A stretch of DNA of 64,000 bases from Escarpia spicata (Eukaryota > Annelida > Polychaeta > Sabellida > Siboglinidae): positions 51,961,263-52,025,262 of the forward strand of contig OZ023213.1 in assembly GCA_963995525.1 (NCBI GenBank). Direction: 5' to 3'. This document shows positions 23,298 through 33,669 of the stretch, in pieces. The translations under genes were made by a program, and so were the position numbers. Each line of letters begins with the position of its first letter. The stretch's first letter is position 1. The notes beneath the pieces are model-generated. The model made no database searches and was not told the origin of the DNA. It saw only the letters and a list, made by a program, of their open reading frames with translations.

Positions 23298-26200
23298 ACA
23301 TGTGGTGAAGAAAATGCAAAAAAAGAAACACTGAAAGCACATTCTGTACGTCCAATTGGAGAGGATGAGAAAGCACAGCAAACAGGAGCTGAACAAAGCT
23401 CCACACGATCTGCACCATCAGCACCGATTGCAAGCAAAAATTGTATATACACAAATGCAGATTCACTAATGAACAAGCTGCCTGAATTAAAAGCACAAGT
23501 GGCACAGTCACAACCAATGATAATAGGAATAACGGAGGTAAAACCAAAAAATTGTAGATACAATGTTGAGCCATGTGAACTTCACATTGAAGGATATGAA
23601 ATGTTTTCTAATTTAGAGAAGAGTGGAAGGGGGGTGTGCCTGTATGTGCAAAATTCACTTAAACCCACAGAATGTAACATAAATGATGCTATATCTTTTG
23701 AGGAGTGTGTTTGGGTGGAGGTAAAACTAGATGGGAAAGACAAAAAAGATAAACTACTTGTTGGATGTGTATACCGCAGCCCCAACAGCAGTGATGCCAA
23801 CAACGAGAAGCTATGCAAACTTATACGCAAGTTAGACGACACGAACGCATCCCACATATTAATGATGGGAGACTTCAATTACCGAAATATTAACTGGATG
23901 GACGATGCAAATATTGATGAGAGAGTGTGCAGAACAGAGAAGCAGTTCTTAGAAAGCACAAGAGATGCATTCCTTATACAACACATCATGGAACCGACAC
24001 GCTGCAGATTAAACCAAGTCCCACATCTATTAGACTTGATCTTTTCTAATGAAGAGGACATGATAAACCACTACAATGTCAAGGATCCTCTCGGAAAGAG
24101 TGACCACTGTCTGATCACATTTACTTACCAATGTCGTACACCAGTTCCAGGTCAAAGCAGTGAAACGTTCATGTATGAGAAGGGAAATTATGAACAACTA
24201 TGGGACATGTTGCGAGATGACTGGGAAACCAAATTTGAGAAACTAGATCCAGAGGAAATCTGGGAAATGCTTACAAGTAGACTAGAAAAGGCAGAGCATA
24301 AGTGTATCCCCAAGAAGAAATCAAGGGAATTAGGAAAGTATAAGCCATTGTGGATGAACAAGAAAACAATGGAGAAAGTGGGGAAAAAGCACAGGGCTTG
24401 GAAGAAATACCTACGAACAAAGGAATGGAAAGACTACCTAGATTACACGAAAGCTAGGAATCAAGCAAGAAGAGCTACTCGACAGGCAGTCCAGACACTT
24501 GAGCAGTCCATTGCACATGAGATTAAAAGCAATCCAAAGTATTTCTGGAACTATGCTTGGTCAAAAATGAAAACAAGACCAACAGTAGCTGATCTCCAAA
24601 ATGAAGACACTAAAGAACTAACAACTACAGACAAAGAGAAGGCAGAGGTTCTGAGTAAATTCTTTAGTGATGTTTTCACTAGGGAAGATTTAACAAATGT
24701 ACCAACAGTTGAGGAGTACCAAGGAATCGATACCCTAGATGATATCAACTTCACCATTGAAGATGTTGAGAAAAAACTTAGAGATCTCAAAACTGGGAAA
24801 TCACCAGGACCTGATGGTATACACCCCCGTGTACTAAAGGAACTTGCAAAGGAACTGAGAGTGCCATTGTACATCATATTCAAGAAGTCGTTGGATACAG
24901 GCATATTACCAAAAGTTTGGAAAACTGCAAATGTGTCACCAATTTACAAGAAAGGCAGTAGGCATCTAGCAGCAAACTACAGGCCGGTAAGCTTGACTGC
25001 AGTGGCTTGTAAAGTCATGGAATCGCTGATTAAGGATGCCATTATAACACACATGGAAACTAACAAGTTAATTGCAGCCAGCAGCATGGTTTCATTGCTG
25101 GGAGATCATGTATCACACAACTAATGTCAACGCTGGATGACTGGACAAGAACATTAGATGAAGGAAAATGTGTAGACGCTATATACAGGGACTTCAAGAA
25201 GGCATTTGACCGAGTACCGCATCTGAGGCTACTTTCAAAGTTAAATGGATATGGAATCAAAGGAAAACTACTGAAATGGATAGAAGCATTCCTCACATAC
25301 CGCAAGCAAAGGGTCTTAGTCAATGGTGTATCATCCCCCTGGTCAGATGTTCTGAGTGGGATACCCCAGGGAAGTGTTCTTGGTCCCATTCTTTTTATAT
25401 TGTATATTGATGATATAACAAATGTAGTAGGATGTGGCATGAAGATTTTTGCGGATGATACAAAATATACCATGAAATTTCAACAAGAAAAGATTGCTTA
25501 GATCTGCAGAAAGACCTAGACAAATTACAGGAATGGTCCGAAAAGTGGCAATTAAACTTTCACCCGGACAAATACAAAGTAATGAGAATTGGACATGGGC
25601 ACCCAGAATTTAACTACACCTTGACTACAGCAGCAGGTACAAATCCTCTGGTGTGTAGCCATGTCAAGAAAGACCTAGGCATCCATGTCGATGATCAGCT
25701 GAGATTCACACAACATATCCAAAAGGCTGTATCTAATACAAACAAGTTGCTGGGTATAATTCGTCGTACGTATCAATATCTAGACAAGACAACCTTTCTC
25801 CATCTTTATAAGGGACTTGTCCGACCATCTCTGGAGTATGGCGTAGCAGTCTGGTCTCCACATTATCAGTACGATATTGATGCTGTGGAGGCTGTCCAAA
25901 GAAGAGCAACACAAATGGTGCCAGAATTAAAACATTATGATTATGAAACGAGACTAAAGGTCCTAAACTTACCAACGTTAACATATCGTAGATTACAAGG
26001 GGACGTTATTAATGTTTTCAAATACTTGAATGGCATATTTACCTGATCGCACACTATGTTTAACCTGGACCTGTACAAAGGAACACGGGGGCATTCTTTA
26101 AAGTTGTATAAAAACAGGAGTAAACGAGAACTAAGCCTAAGTCTAAGGAGACACTTCTTTAGCGAGAGAGTGATTGATGTAAGGGTAATCTTTTACTTAA

Positions 26201-28157
26201 CTGGCCTATATTATTAGGACCTTATGAAAACGGTTTTACCTGCTTTTTTTTATATGTATGTGTTCGTAATGTAATTCTTAATCACTTCCGGTACAAAGAG
26301 GTAAGATATTAAATTTTTAATTGTCTTTTAGAGCAACTTAATCCCGTCGAGTCGATGTAAACCCGGTGCCATACCGGGGTACCACATGTACATGCGAATT
26401 GAGAGCATCCCGGGGGCATCAAAACCGCGAAGGCGACTTTCTTGCGATTTTGCGGACATATCCCCGACCTCAAATCAAATCAGATAAACATTTTTAATTA
26501 TGATTTTTATTTTTATAAATGATTAAATAAACAAAAGATTCATTCTCTCCGCTTTTTCTCAGACTTTTGCAAGACGTGCGATGAAGTAAATTCCCATAAG
26601 AAACATTACAAATAGTTATAAAATTGCGTTAAAGTAATGAAATAAAAATCGGATTATATTTCTGATGACGCATAGAGGTCAAATACATATTTTTGGTGTA
26701 AGGTTATCACTGAAACTTACTCAATTTAATTGATCAGATTATATTTTATGGCCCATGTATATTATAAATTCCCATAAGAAACATTACAAATAGTTATAAA
26801 ATTGCGTTAAAGTAATGAAATAAAAATCGACATTATTAAGAGTTATTATAATATGTAAGAATATACAATTATTAAATCCAAAGATATTACTACAAAGATA
26901 TAATAATATATGTAATATATATACATATAATATAGGTATACATAACATACCTTATTTTTGTGTGTATTTTAATATGCACATCCTTTAATTAGCCTATATT
27001 AACTAATTAGAATTAGTGTATAATGTCTAAGACCTATTTTAAGCTTTATTACAATACGTCATAATATACATGGGCCATAAAATATAATCTGATCAATTAA
27101 ATTGAGTAAGTTTCAGTTATAACCTCACACCAAAAATATGTATTTGACCTCTATGCGTCATAAGAAATATAATCTGATATTATTTGCATATATTGTCTTA
27201 GTTATGCCATAACCTCACCCAAAATAATAATATAATATAAAGCCATAAAGTGTAGTTGTTTCAGCTGAGCCTATAATGGGTCTGACAATATCATTTAAGC
27301 ATTCCTCAAGGTGTAGGAGATACATTTTATTAGCGTCAGCACAAACAGTTTTCGTTGTCTTTTGTGTTATACATGTGTGTTTTTTGTGCGTGTTGAATTT
27401 TTGACCGAAACCTCCTAAATAACGAAAAATTTATACAGATCATGTTAACACCATCCGTGTTCCGTGTCGGAAATGTCAGAAAAATTAATAATAATTGTAT
27501 ATTATTACATATTATAATAACTCTTAATAATGTCGATTTTTATTTCATTACTTTAACGCAATTTTATAACTATTTGTAATGTTTCTTATGGGAATTTACT
27601 TCATCGCACGTCTTGCGAAAGTCTGAGAAAAAGCGGAGATAATGAATCTTTTGTTTATTTAACCATTTATAAAAACAAAAATCATAATTAAAAATGTTTA
27701 TCTGATATGGTTTGAGGTTGGGGATATGTCCGCAAAATCGCAAGAAAGTCGCCTTCGCGGTTTTGATGCCCCCGGGATGCTCTCAATTCGCATGTACATG
27801 TGGTACCCCGGTATGGCACCGGGTTTACATCGACTCGACGGGATTAAATTGCTCTAAAAGACAATAAAAAATTTAATATCTGACCTCTTTGTACCGGAAG
27901 TGATTAAGAATTACATTACGAACACATACATATAAAAAAAGCAGGTAAAACCGTTTTCATAAGGTCCTAATAATATAGGCCAGTTAAGTAAAAGATTAAC
28001 TGGAACACATTTGACATTACCCGAAGCCATGATTGTCACAGCTCCAACTGTCAATGCACAGAAGAACCGACTCGATATATTATGGATGCATCAGCCAGTC
28101 AAATTTGATTATAAAGCAACATTGGTTAAAGAGCGGTACATAGGCAAATTTGCCTGA
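23298..28157 (+). pseudogene. LINE ORF2: endonuclease and reverse transcriptase, interrupted
   Basis: The frame is open from just after the ORF1 stop. The usual start of the endonuclease (IYTNADSLMNK) is at about 23440, although the first ATG is at 23469. Endonuclease motifs include GITEV, VYRSPN, MMGDFN and SDHCL. RT motifs include GKSPGPDGIHP, NYRPVSLT, QHGFIAGRSC, DFKKAFDRVPH, GIPQGSVLGP and FADDTK. A frameshift near 25080 moves the reading to 25124-25501, and a second near 25487 moves it on to 26046. The TGA there falls inside the conserved C-terminal part, which then reads on through LYKGTRGHSLKL to the insertion at 26188. Beyond it the C-terminus resumes with NRLDILW and stops at 28155. 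The protein cannot be made intact. Confidence 0.85.
26188..27996. mobile_element. Foldback/MITE-like element, 464-bp terminal inverted repeats, TA target site
   Basis: Outer arms 26188-26651 and 27533-27996 are both 464 bp and are reverse complements of each other with few mismatches. The ends read ATCTTTTACTTAACTGGCC. A TA dinucleotide flanks each side (26186-26187 and 27997-27998), matching the target duplication of Tc1/mariner-type or related elements. Inside the left half about 64 bp of the arm (from AAATTCCCATAAG) is duplicated at 26765-26828. A block at 26652-26764 reappears inverted at 27067-27180. No transposase frame is present. It sits inside the LINE, so it is younger than the LINE insertion. 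Confidence 0.9.
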
Positions 28158-28317
28158 AGACCGAAGAGGATGTATGTATGTATGTAAGTCAGTAACGTCG
28201 GTACCGTCTTGGCGTCTACCCGACTACCGAGAGCAGCTTGCGGGTGGTTTGCAGTCAATTCTGCCAATGTGCACAAAACTATTCTAGTATTCAGGTAACC
28301 ATTATAACTTCACAAAC

Positions 28318-28332
28318 CTTCTTACGACGCAT
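28318..28332 (-). CDS. Proposed first coding exon of the left pogo-derived gene
   Basis: On the minus strand GTCAACATGCGTCGTAAGAAG is followed directly by a donor GTTTGT. It encodes MRRKK and ends on a codon boundary, matching the phase-0 acceptor at 17287. The right paralog has the same arrangement at 37554-37568 (MRRRK then GTTTGT), and the flanks of both are alike, including the same CTCF-like element upstream. The implied intron is about 11 kb and contains the LINE. The join is inference from phase and paralogy, without transcript evidence. Confidence 0.55.
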
Positions 28333-28476
28333 GTTGACTAATGCAAAGCGAATTTAGTAAACGCTAACGAAATATAAAGCCGTCCTTTGCGCCAAAATTA
28401 TGCGTACACATTTAGTGAGATAGCGCAAAATCCCGCGAGCTAAAACGAGATTACGACTCCGGCAATGTCCTGCCTA

Positions 28477-28493
28477 TTCGCCAGATGGCGCCA
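28477..28493. promoter_or_regulatory. CTCF-like motif upstream of the left paralog
   Basis: TTCGCCAGATGGCGCCA is identical to 37684-37700 and lies 145 bp upstream of the proposed ATG. The core CCAGATGGCGCC resembles the bilaterian CTCF consensus (AGRTGGCGC). The surrounding DNA is much less conserved between the paralogs, which suggests constraint. Confidence 0.5.
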
Positions 28494-28513
28494 ATTCACG
28501 GAAAATGCGAGGC

Positions 28514-29195
28514 GCATTAATTTTCTTCTTCTGAGGATGCTGATGTGGTGGAAGCTAGAAGATGGTTCCAGTCTGCTACTGTCCGGGGGGAAAAGAATAA
28601 TAAAGAACTGGGTGGTGGACATGTTCCTGACACAATCGTTGAGTGCCTCTTGTTCTTGGGACAGAATGGTGATAGTAATTTGAGCGAATAATATCGACTA
28701 TAGTCCATTATTAATTCTAAAGAGCATTCCTAGTCTATTGTACATGTGATATCTTCGCTGTTGGAGTGCGGGCCATTTGAGTTATAGCAGCATGGATGTA
28801 ACGCTACCGGGTGTCCTTTCTGTGTAATTATTAAAAACATATTTAGCTGCTTGACGTTGTACGCTTTCTAATGTATGAATATCTTTCTGCTTATGTGGGT
28901 CCCAAATGGGTGATGCATATTCTAAAATGGGGGCGCACCATTGTGGTGTAAGTTGCAGACTTTACCTGAGGAGTACATTGTCGAAAATGTCTCCTCTAGA
29001 AGCCTATTGTTCTGTTCCCTTTTGCTGAGGTGGCTTCGATACGGTTGGTCCAGGATAGGTTGTCAGCTATGGTTACACCAAGATATTTGTGAGAACTCGT
29101 TGTCTCAAGATACTGATTGTGCAAAGTGTAGTTAGTTAGAATAACCTTCTTGGACTTGTTAGGTAAGATTCGAATTTTATAACGTGAAAACTACT
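28514..29195 (-). pseudogene. LINE fragment: 3' part of a reverse transcriptase ORF, decayed
   Basis: Read on the minus strand from about 29195, this shows YLGVTIADNLSW, then MVRPHFEYASPIWDPH followed by LESVQRQAAKYV, then FFSPRTVADWNHL near 28580. This is the order of the C-terminal region of CR1/Jockey-like ORF2. Several stops and frame changes interrupt it, and the 5' part is missing (typical 5' truncation). It differs from the LINE at 22445 in sequence, so it is another family member. It ends about 20 bp from the CTCF-like motif upstream of the left paralog. Confidence 0.75.
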
Positions 29196-29199
29196 TAAA

Positions 29200-30228
29200 A
29201 GTCTATATGTTTGTAGATGGCATTATTATCTTTATGATGTCATATTAAAATGCAGTTATTGCAACCAGAAATACAGCCATTTAAAATGTTGAGCCTCCGA
29301 CACCAAGGTCCAAGGGCAAGGTATACGATACATGTCATACGCTATATGGCCTATGCAGTACAACTTACAAGATTTAACAAGATTGCCATCCAGAAAATTT
29401 ATTCTAGATGGCAGGTAGACAAGGAAGCCTTTTGGCTTATCGAGAGTCCAATACTTTTTTACGTACGTGTATACCGCGCTTTTAAGGTATGTGTCGATTT
29501 TATTATAATTAAACATATTCACGCTGCTAGCACCAACACAATCAGGAGATAATCAGTTCCATTCCACGCATCACATGTCATATTATATATGACATAATAT
29601 AAATTATATAGCATGTCGGCATGCCTAGGCTGGACACAATTTCAACTCCACACATGCAAAACTGATGGAGATATATGTTGGGACAGATAAACATTTGAAC
29701 AAACAATAAAGACCATTCTGTGTTATAATTATATATGACATACTTCTACGCGACTTGGTTACATTACTGTAATTAACCATGTCTGGTGGAACCAGAAATA
29801 TTAATTTATTTCACCATTTCGAACCATGGGGTATACTGTTTTGACACGTATATAATAAACTTCTATATAGCACTTATATATCCTCTTGCATCTGAGCTCA
29901 GAGGTGCGACATATAAGAATCATTAGGCAAAATAGTAAACAGGAACATGCAAGAGTCATCATTGGAGTAAGGGACTGCCAACGTTTAGGTTTAGGGTGGT
30001 ATAATGCGATTTTAAACAAATAGGTTTTTAGTTTTTTTTCTTCAATTTTACGGTGCTTATAGTTTTAGATGATATGTGAAGGGGCGTTGATGATATAGCA
30101 CTGTTTTCAAAAGATTTGTTAAGTCTTAATACCATGTCTTAGGATATATAATAAAAGAAATATAAACAACATCTGACTAATTTCTGAGCATGTTTGTCAT
30201 TCGTGTTAATTGTGAGTGTCACTCAATT
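29200..30228. other. Intergenic DNA, nothing recognised
   Basis: AT-rich, with only short unconvincing frames. Confidence 0.45.
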
Positions 30229-30888
30229 TCCAAGAGCCACTGTTGGTGTCAATTGTGATGCCCCCCCCCCATGTCTTCAGTTTACAAAGCATGAGTGCCA
30301 CTGTTGGTGTTAATTGTGATCCCCCCCCCATGTCTTCAGTTTACAAAGCATGAGTGCCACTGTTGGTGTTAATTGTGATCCCCCCCCCCCCCATGTCTTC
30401 AGTTTACAAAGCATGAGTGCCACTGTTGGTGTTAATTGTGATCCCCCCCCCCATGTCTTCAGTTTACAAAGCATGAGTGCCACTGTTGGTGTTAATTGTG
30501 ATCCCCCCCCCCATGTCTTCAGTTTACAAAGCATGAGTGCCACTGTTGGTGTTAATTGTGATGCCCCCCATGTCTTCAGTTTACAAGGCATGAGTGCCAC
30601 TGTTGGTGTTAATTGTGATGGCCCCCCATGTCTTCAGTTTACAAGGCATGAGTGCCACTGTTGGTGTTAATTGTGATGCCCCCCATGTCTTCAGTTTACA
30701 AGGCATGAGTGCCACTGTTGGTGTTAATTATGATGCCCCCCATGTCTTCAGTTTACAAGGCATGAGTGCCACTGTTGGTGTTAATTGTGATGCCCCCCAG
30801 GTCTTCAGTTTACAAGGCATGAGTGCCACTGTTGGTGTTAATTGTGATCCCCCCCCATGTCTTCAGTTTATAAGGCATGAGTGCCAAT
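30229..30888. repeat. Minisatellite, unit about 57-63 bp, about 11 copies
   Basis: The unit is CATGTCTTCAGTTTACAAAG, then CATGAGTGCCACTGTTGGTG, then TTAATTGTGAT and a run of C. Unit length varies almost only through the C run (5 to 14 C). Copies from about 30585 onward also share AAGGCATGAG in place of AAAGCATGAG. Both strands show long frames with a 19-20 residue period, which I attribute to the repeat. Confidence 0.95.
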
Positions 30889-30889
30889 T

Positions 30890-32027
30890 TGAGACCTCTA
30901 GCTGGGACTACGTACCTGGCTTTGTGTTCCAATCCAACAAACTAGATTGTTTAGTAAAATAGTAATGTTACCGGTATTGCGTTAATTCCATGGGCGAATG
31001 TTAATTTTGTTATTGATTAAAAAGTGGTGCAAATTACTTAATTACTATCACTTCTACCAATCCACCAACAGTTAAATATACTTGCAAGAACCCTTGAAAT
31101 TAAAAGGATAAATTACACAGACATATTCGCTAGTATACATACTACACAAGACACTGAGGAAGATATTTAAACACTTGTAACATTTTGTTGCATAAATTTA
31201 AGAAGTAACGTAATTAAACAGCTGGATTAACATGTAAAAACCTATCTTACAGGATATTGATGAATAATTTGTTTTAAATTAAGTTTTAAAAAGCTGAAGT
31301 TTTCAGCAATTATAATTTTAGATATGCTTCAGAAATAGCACTTTTACATTGCAATTCAAGACAAGTTTCCCTTAATTTGTTTAATCCTACATAGCAAGTG
31401 TGACCATTAACGAATACATTTATGTCAGGTAAAAATCCATAAACAATCAGTACTTATAATTAGGTATAAAAATGCGTAGCTTTTAAAAGTAAATATGTTA
31501 GAAATACAAAAAGATAACATAAAAATAAGGTAATTGCTATTACCGAGGAAAAATCTTTTTAAGAAATTGTTTATTCCCTGTGCCATTTTAATCTTAAATG
31601 CTAGTTTTAAGTAAACTGTTTACAGCAGAACATAAATCTTGTGGTACTTGAGTGTTTTATTTATATATTATTTATTTATATACACATTTTTTGTGCTAAC
31701 TGTAATGTGATTTACCAATGTTAGTGCTGACCATACTATGTATTTTACCAATTTTATGTGGTGTACCAGTTTTATTATTGCCATTTCAATGTGTGTAAAG
31801 GAAAATTTCCGTTTTTAATGTAATGTTTTAAACGGACAATACACTTACTGAATATTGTAATAAGTTAAATAAGTTCTCAAATTTTTTTTTTTTAATAAAC
31901 AAGAATTCTGGACCATATGTGATGTTTTAAATTTTACGTTTTTTATGCCGACTCACCCGCATATCATCACTCGGTATATATGACGCCAACCCGTGGAACT
32001 ACTTCCGGTATCACTGTCGGCGGTATG
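30890..32027. other. Intergenic DNA, nothing recognised
   Basis: Very AT-rich and non-coding on inspection. Confidence 0.45.
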
Positions 32028-32059
32028 CACTGACCTCTATTTATAAATAGAGGTCAGTG
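32028..32059. repeat. Perfect 32-bp palindrome
   Basis: CACTGACCTCTATTTA is followed immediately by its exact reverse complement. The centre is TATTTATAAATA. It lies in a more GC-rich patch. No element or gene could be tied to it. Confidence 0.9.
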
Positions 32060-33669
32060 GTGGTATGTTTTCCGTCGGTATCTGTACCGATCTAGCGAGA
32101 TCAATAGTGCCAGTCAGGTATATGGTTTGGATAGCAGTTTCCATCAGCAATAGCTTATCGGCGTATACCACATCGATCTTCACTTTATTTGTAAAGTCGC
32201 GTCACAAAAAAAGTCTGCTGTATATGTGAGCAGTCTTCAGGTTTCCAGTGTGCGCGCGTCCTCTCGACGAATCGAACCAACAGGCACAGCTGACGCCAGG
32301 TTCTTTCTGCACTACCCCTGGGAAACGCATGGATGCTTAATTATCGTTTTACTGGACGTATTGTTGTAGCCAAACACTACCCAGCAAAAATCCATAGTGA
32401 CGCATATTGGATATATCTTTTGAGTGCATTAGATTTCCAACATACGTAAATTTTAAGCGAGATATTATCAACCGTTATTCTACGAAAACAACATCAACAC
32501 AGCACATGGTTGTACGATGGCAGCACCCCATGCTATTGCACCCAGTGTGACGCATGTTTGATCTAGATTTCTGGAGCGATGTGAAATGCACTGCGATTAC
32601 TCTTGGTCTGGGAAAAAGTTACTTCGGTGGATGATGTTAACATTGGGTAGAGGATTTATCTTTATATATATTATATCACTGGCCAAGAAAAACCTCCAAT
32701 TGGACCTTTCAGGCTCACATTATTGTTTCCTAAAAATAAGCGAGGGCAGTTCGTTTCCAAAAGGGGTTAATTAGCTAAGTTGGTATATTCGAACCCCCTG
32801 GCTACATCCCTGTATACTGCAAAGCCATGGCAGGGAATTGTACGAACACACACCTTTGTAATGTAGAGCACGGTGTGTGAGCAAGAAATATATACAAATT
32901 AATTAAACAGTTTCACATTGTGTCAGACCGTGCGTTTTAATAGCAAATTTCTAACGAGTCATTGATTCAATTTCAACCAAAAATCGAACCCCAATTATAC
33001 AGGGCTGTCTTAGCTACAGTCCTCGTTTTCCAAAGCAACAGCCTTAGCAGTTATAAACTAATGGTAGAACAGTAACCACCAACAAGAGAACCTTACTGTA
33101 ATTATGGCAATCCAACGATACAGAATTATTCAGATATCACTGCAGTTCTACGGCACCTTCGACTGCCCCAATGTTGAGCAATGTGGCTAAAGTTGCACCA
33201 AGAACGTCGAATCACAATGTCTCATTTGATCGGGTTAAACATCCACAATTGTCTCTGCGCGATCGCTTACTTCCAAGTACAGCTGTAATGTGTAATGATA
33301 AATAACTGCAATTGCACATAAACATTCTGCAATGTGCATAATTATTATCAGTATAAACTAATGTTTGTAATTATCATGTCAACAACAATGTCATTATTAA
33401 AAAGTATAACATGAAAATAATGTCACATTTTAAATGGAACAGGTCATAGAACAATTAGTGTTCCCGTTTTGCAACATCTCGTGCTGCTGTCTGCCAATAA
33501 TGATGTCACAGTTCAAAATGGTGTCAGTTCACATGTTGACTGTACTACAGCCTTCCGAGGCTGGACGTACAATCTCCTGGATAAAAGCTCCATCGTTGTC
33601 AACAGTCATGTTACGACTGCTACGTTGAATGTACTTGCTGCTGATCTGCCTGGGCTGTGGATTGACTGA
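32060..33669. other. Intergenic DNA downstream of the right pogo-derived gene
   Basis: No convincing gene or repeat. Confidence 0.4.

Larger units (their letters stand above)
22445..28186 (+). mobile_element. Non-LTR retrotransposon (LINE, CR1/L2/Jockey-like group), inactivated
   Basis: A full-length-looking two-ORF element. ORF1 has a PHD finger and a coiled coil. ORF2 has an APE-type endonuclease and a reverse transcriptase with FADD, and no RNase H is seen. It ends with a short (ATGT)n tract at about 28170-28186, typical of CR1/L2-like 3' ends. It is broken by frameshifts near 23196, 25080 and 25487, by an in-frame TGA at 26044-26046, and by a 1.8-kb inverted-repeat element inserted at 26188-27996. 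The tail resumes at 27999 and ends with a stop at 28155-28157. It lies in the inferred long intron of the left pogo-derived gene, antisense to it. Confidence 0.9.

Noticed and set aside
28440..28708. Small plus- and minus-strand frames taken as separate genes
   Set aside because: The minus-strand motif RTVADWNHL identifies this as the end of a LINE ORF2; the plus-strand frame is its shadow.
30310..30962. Repetitive frames on both strands across the 60-bp minisatellite
   Set aside because: The frames exist only because unit lengths happen to allow them, and C-run length changes move the frame between copies.
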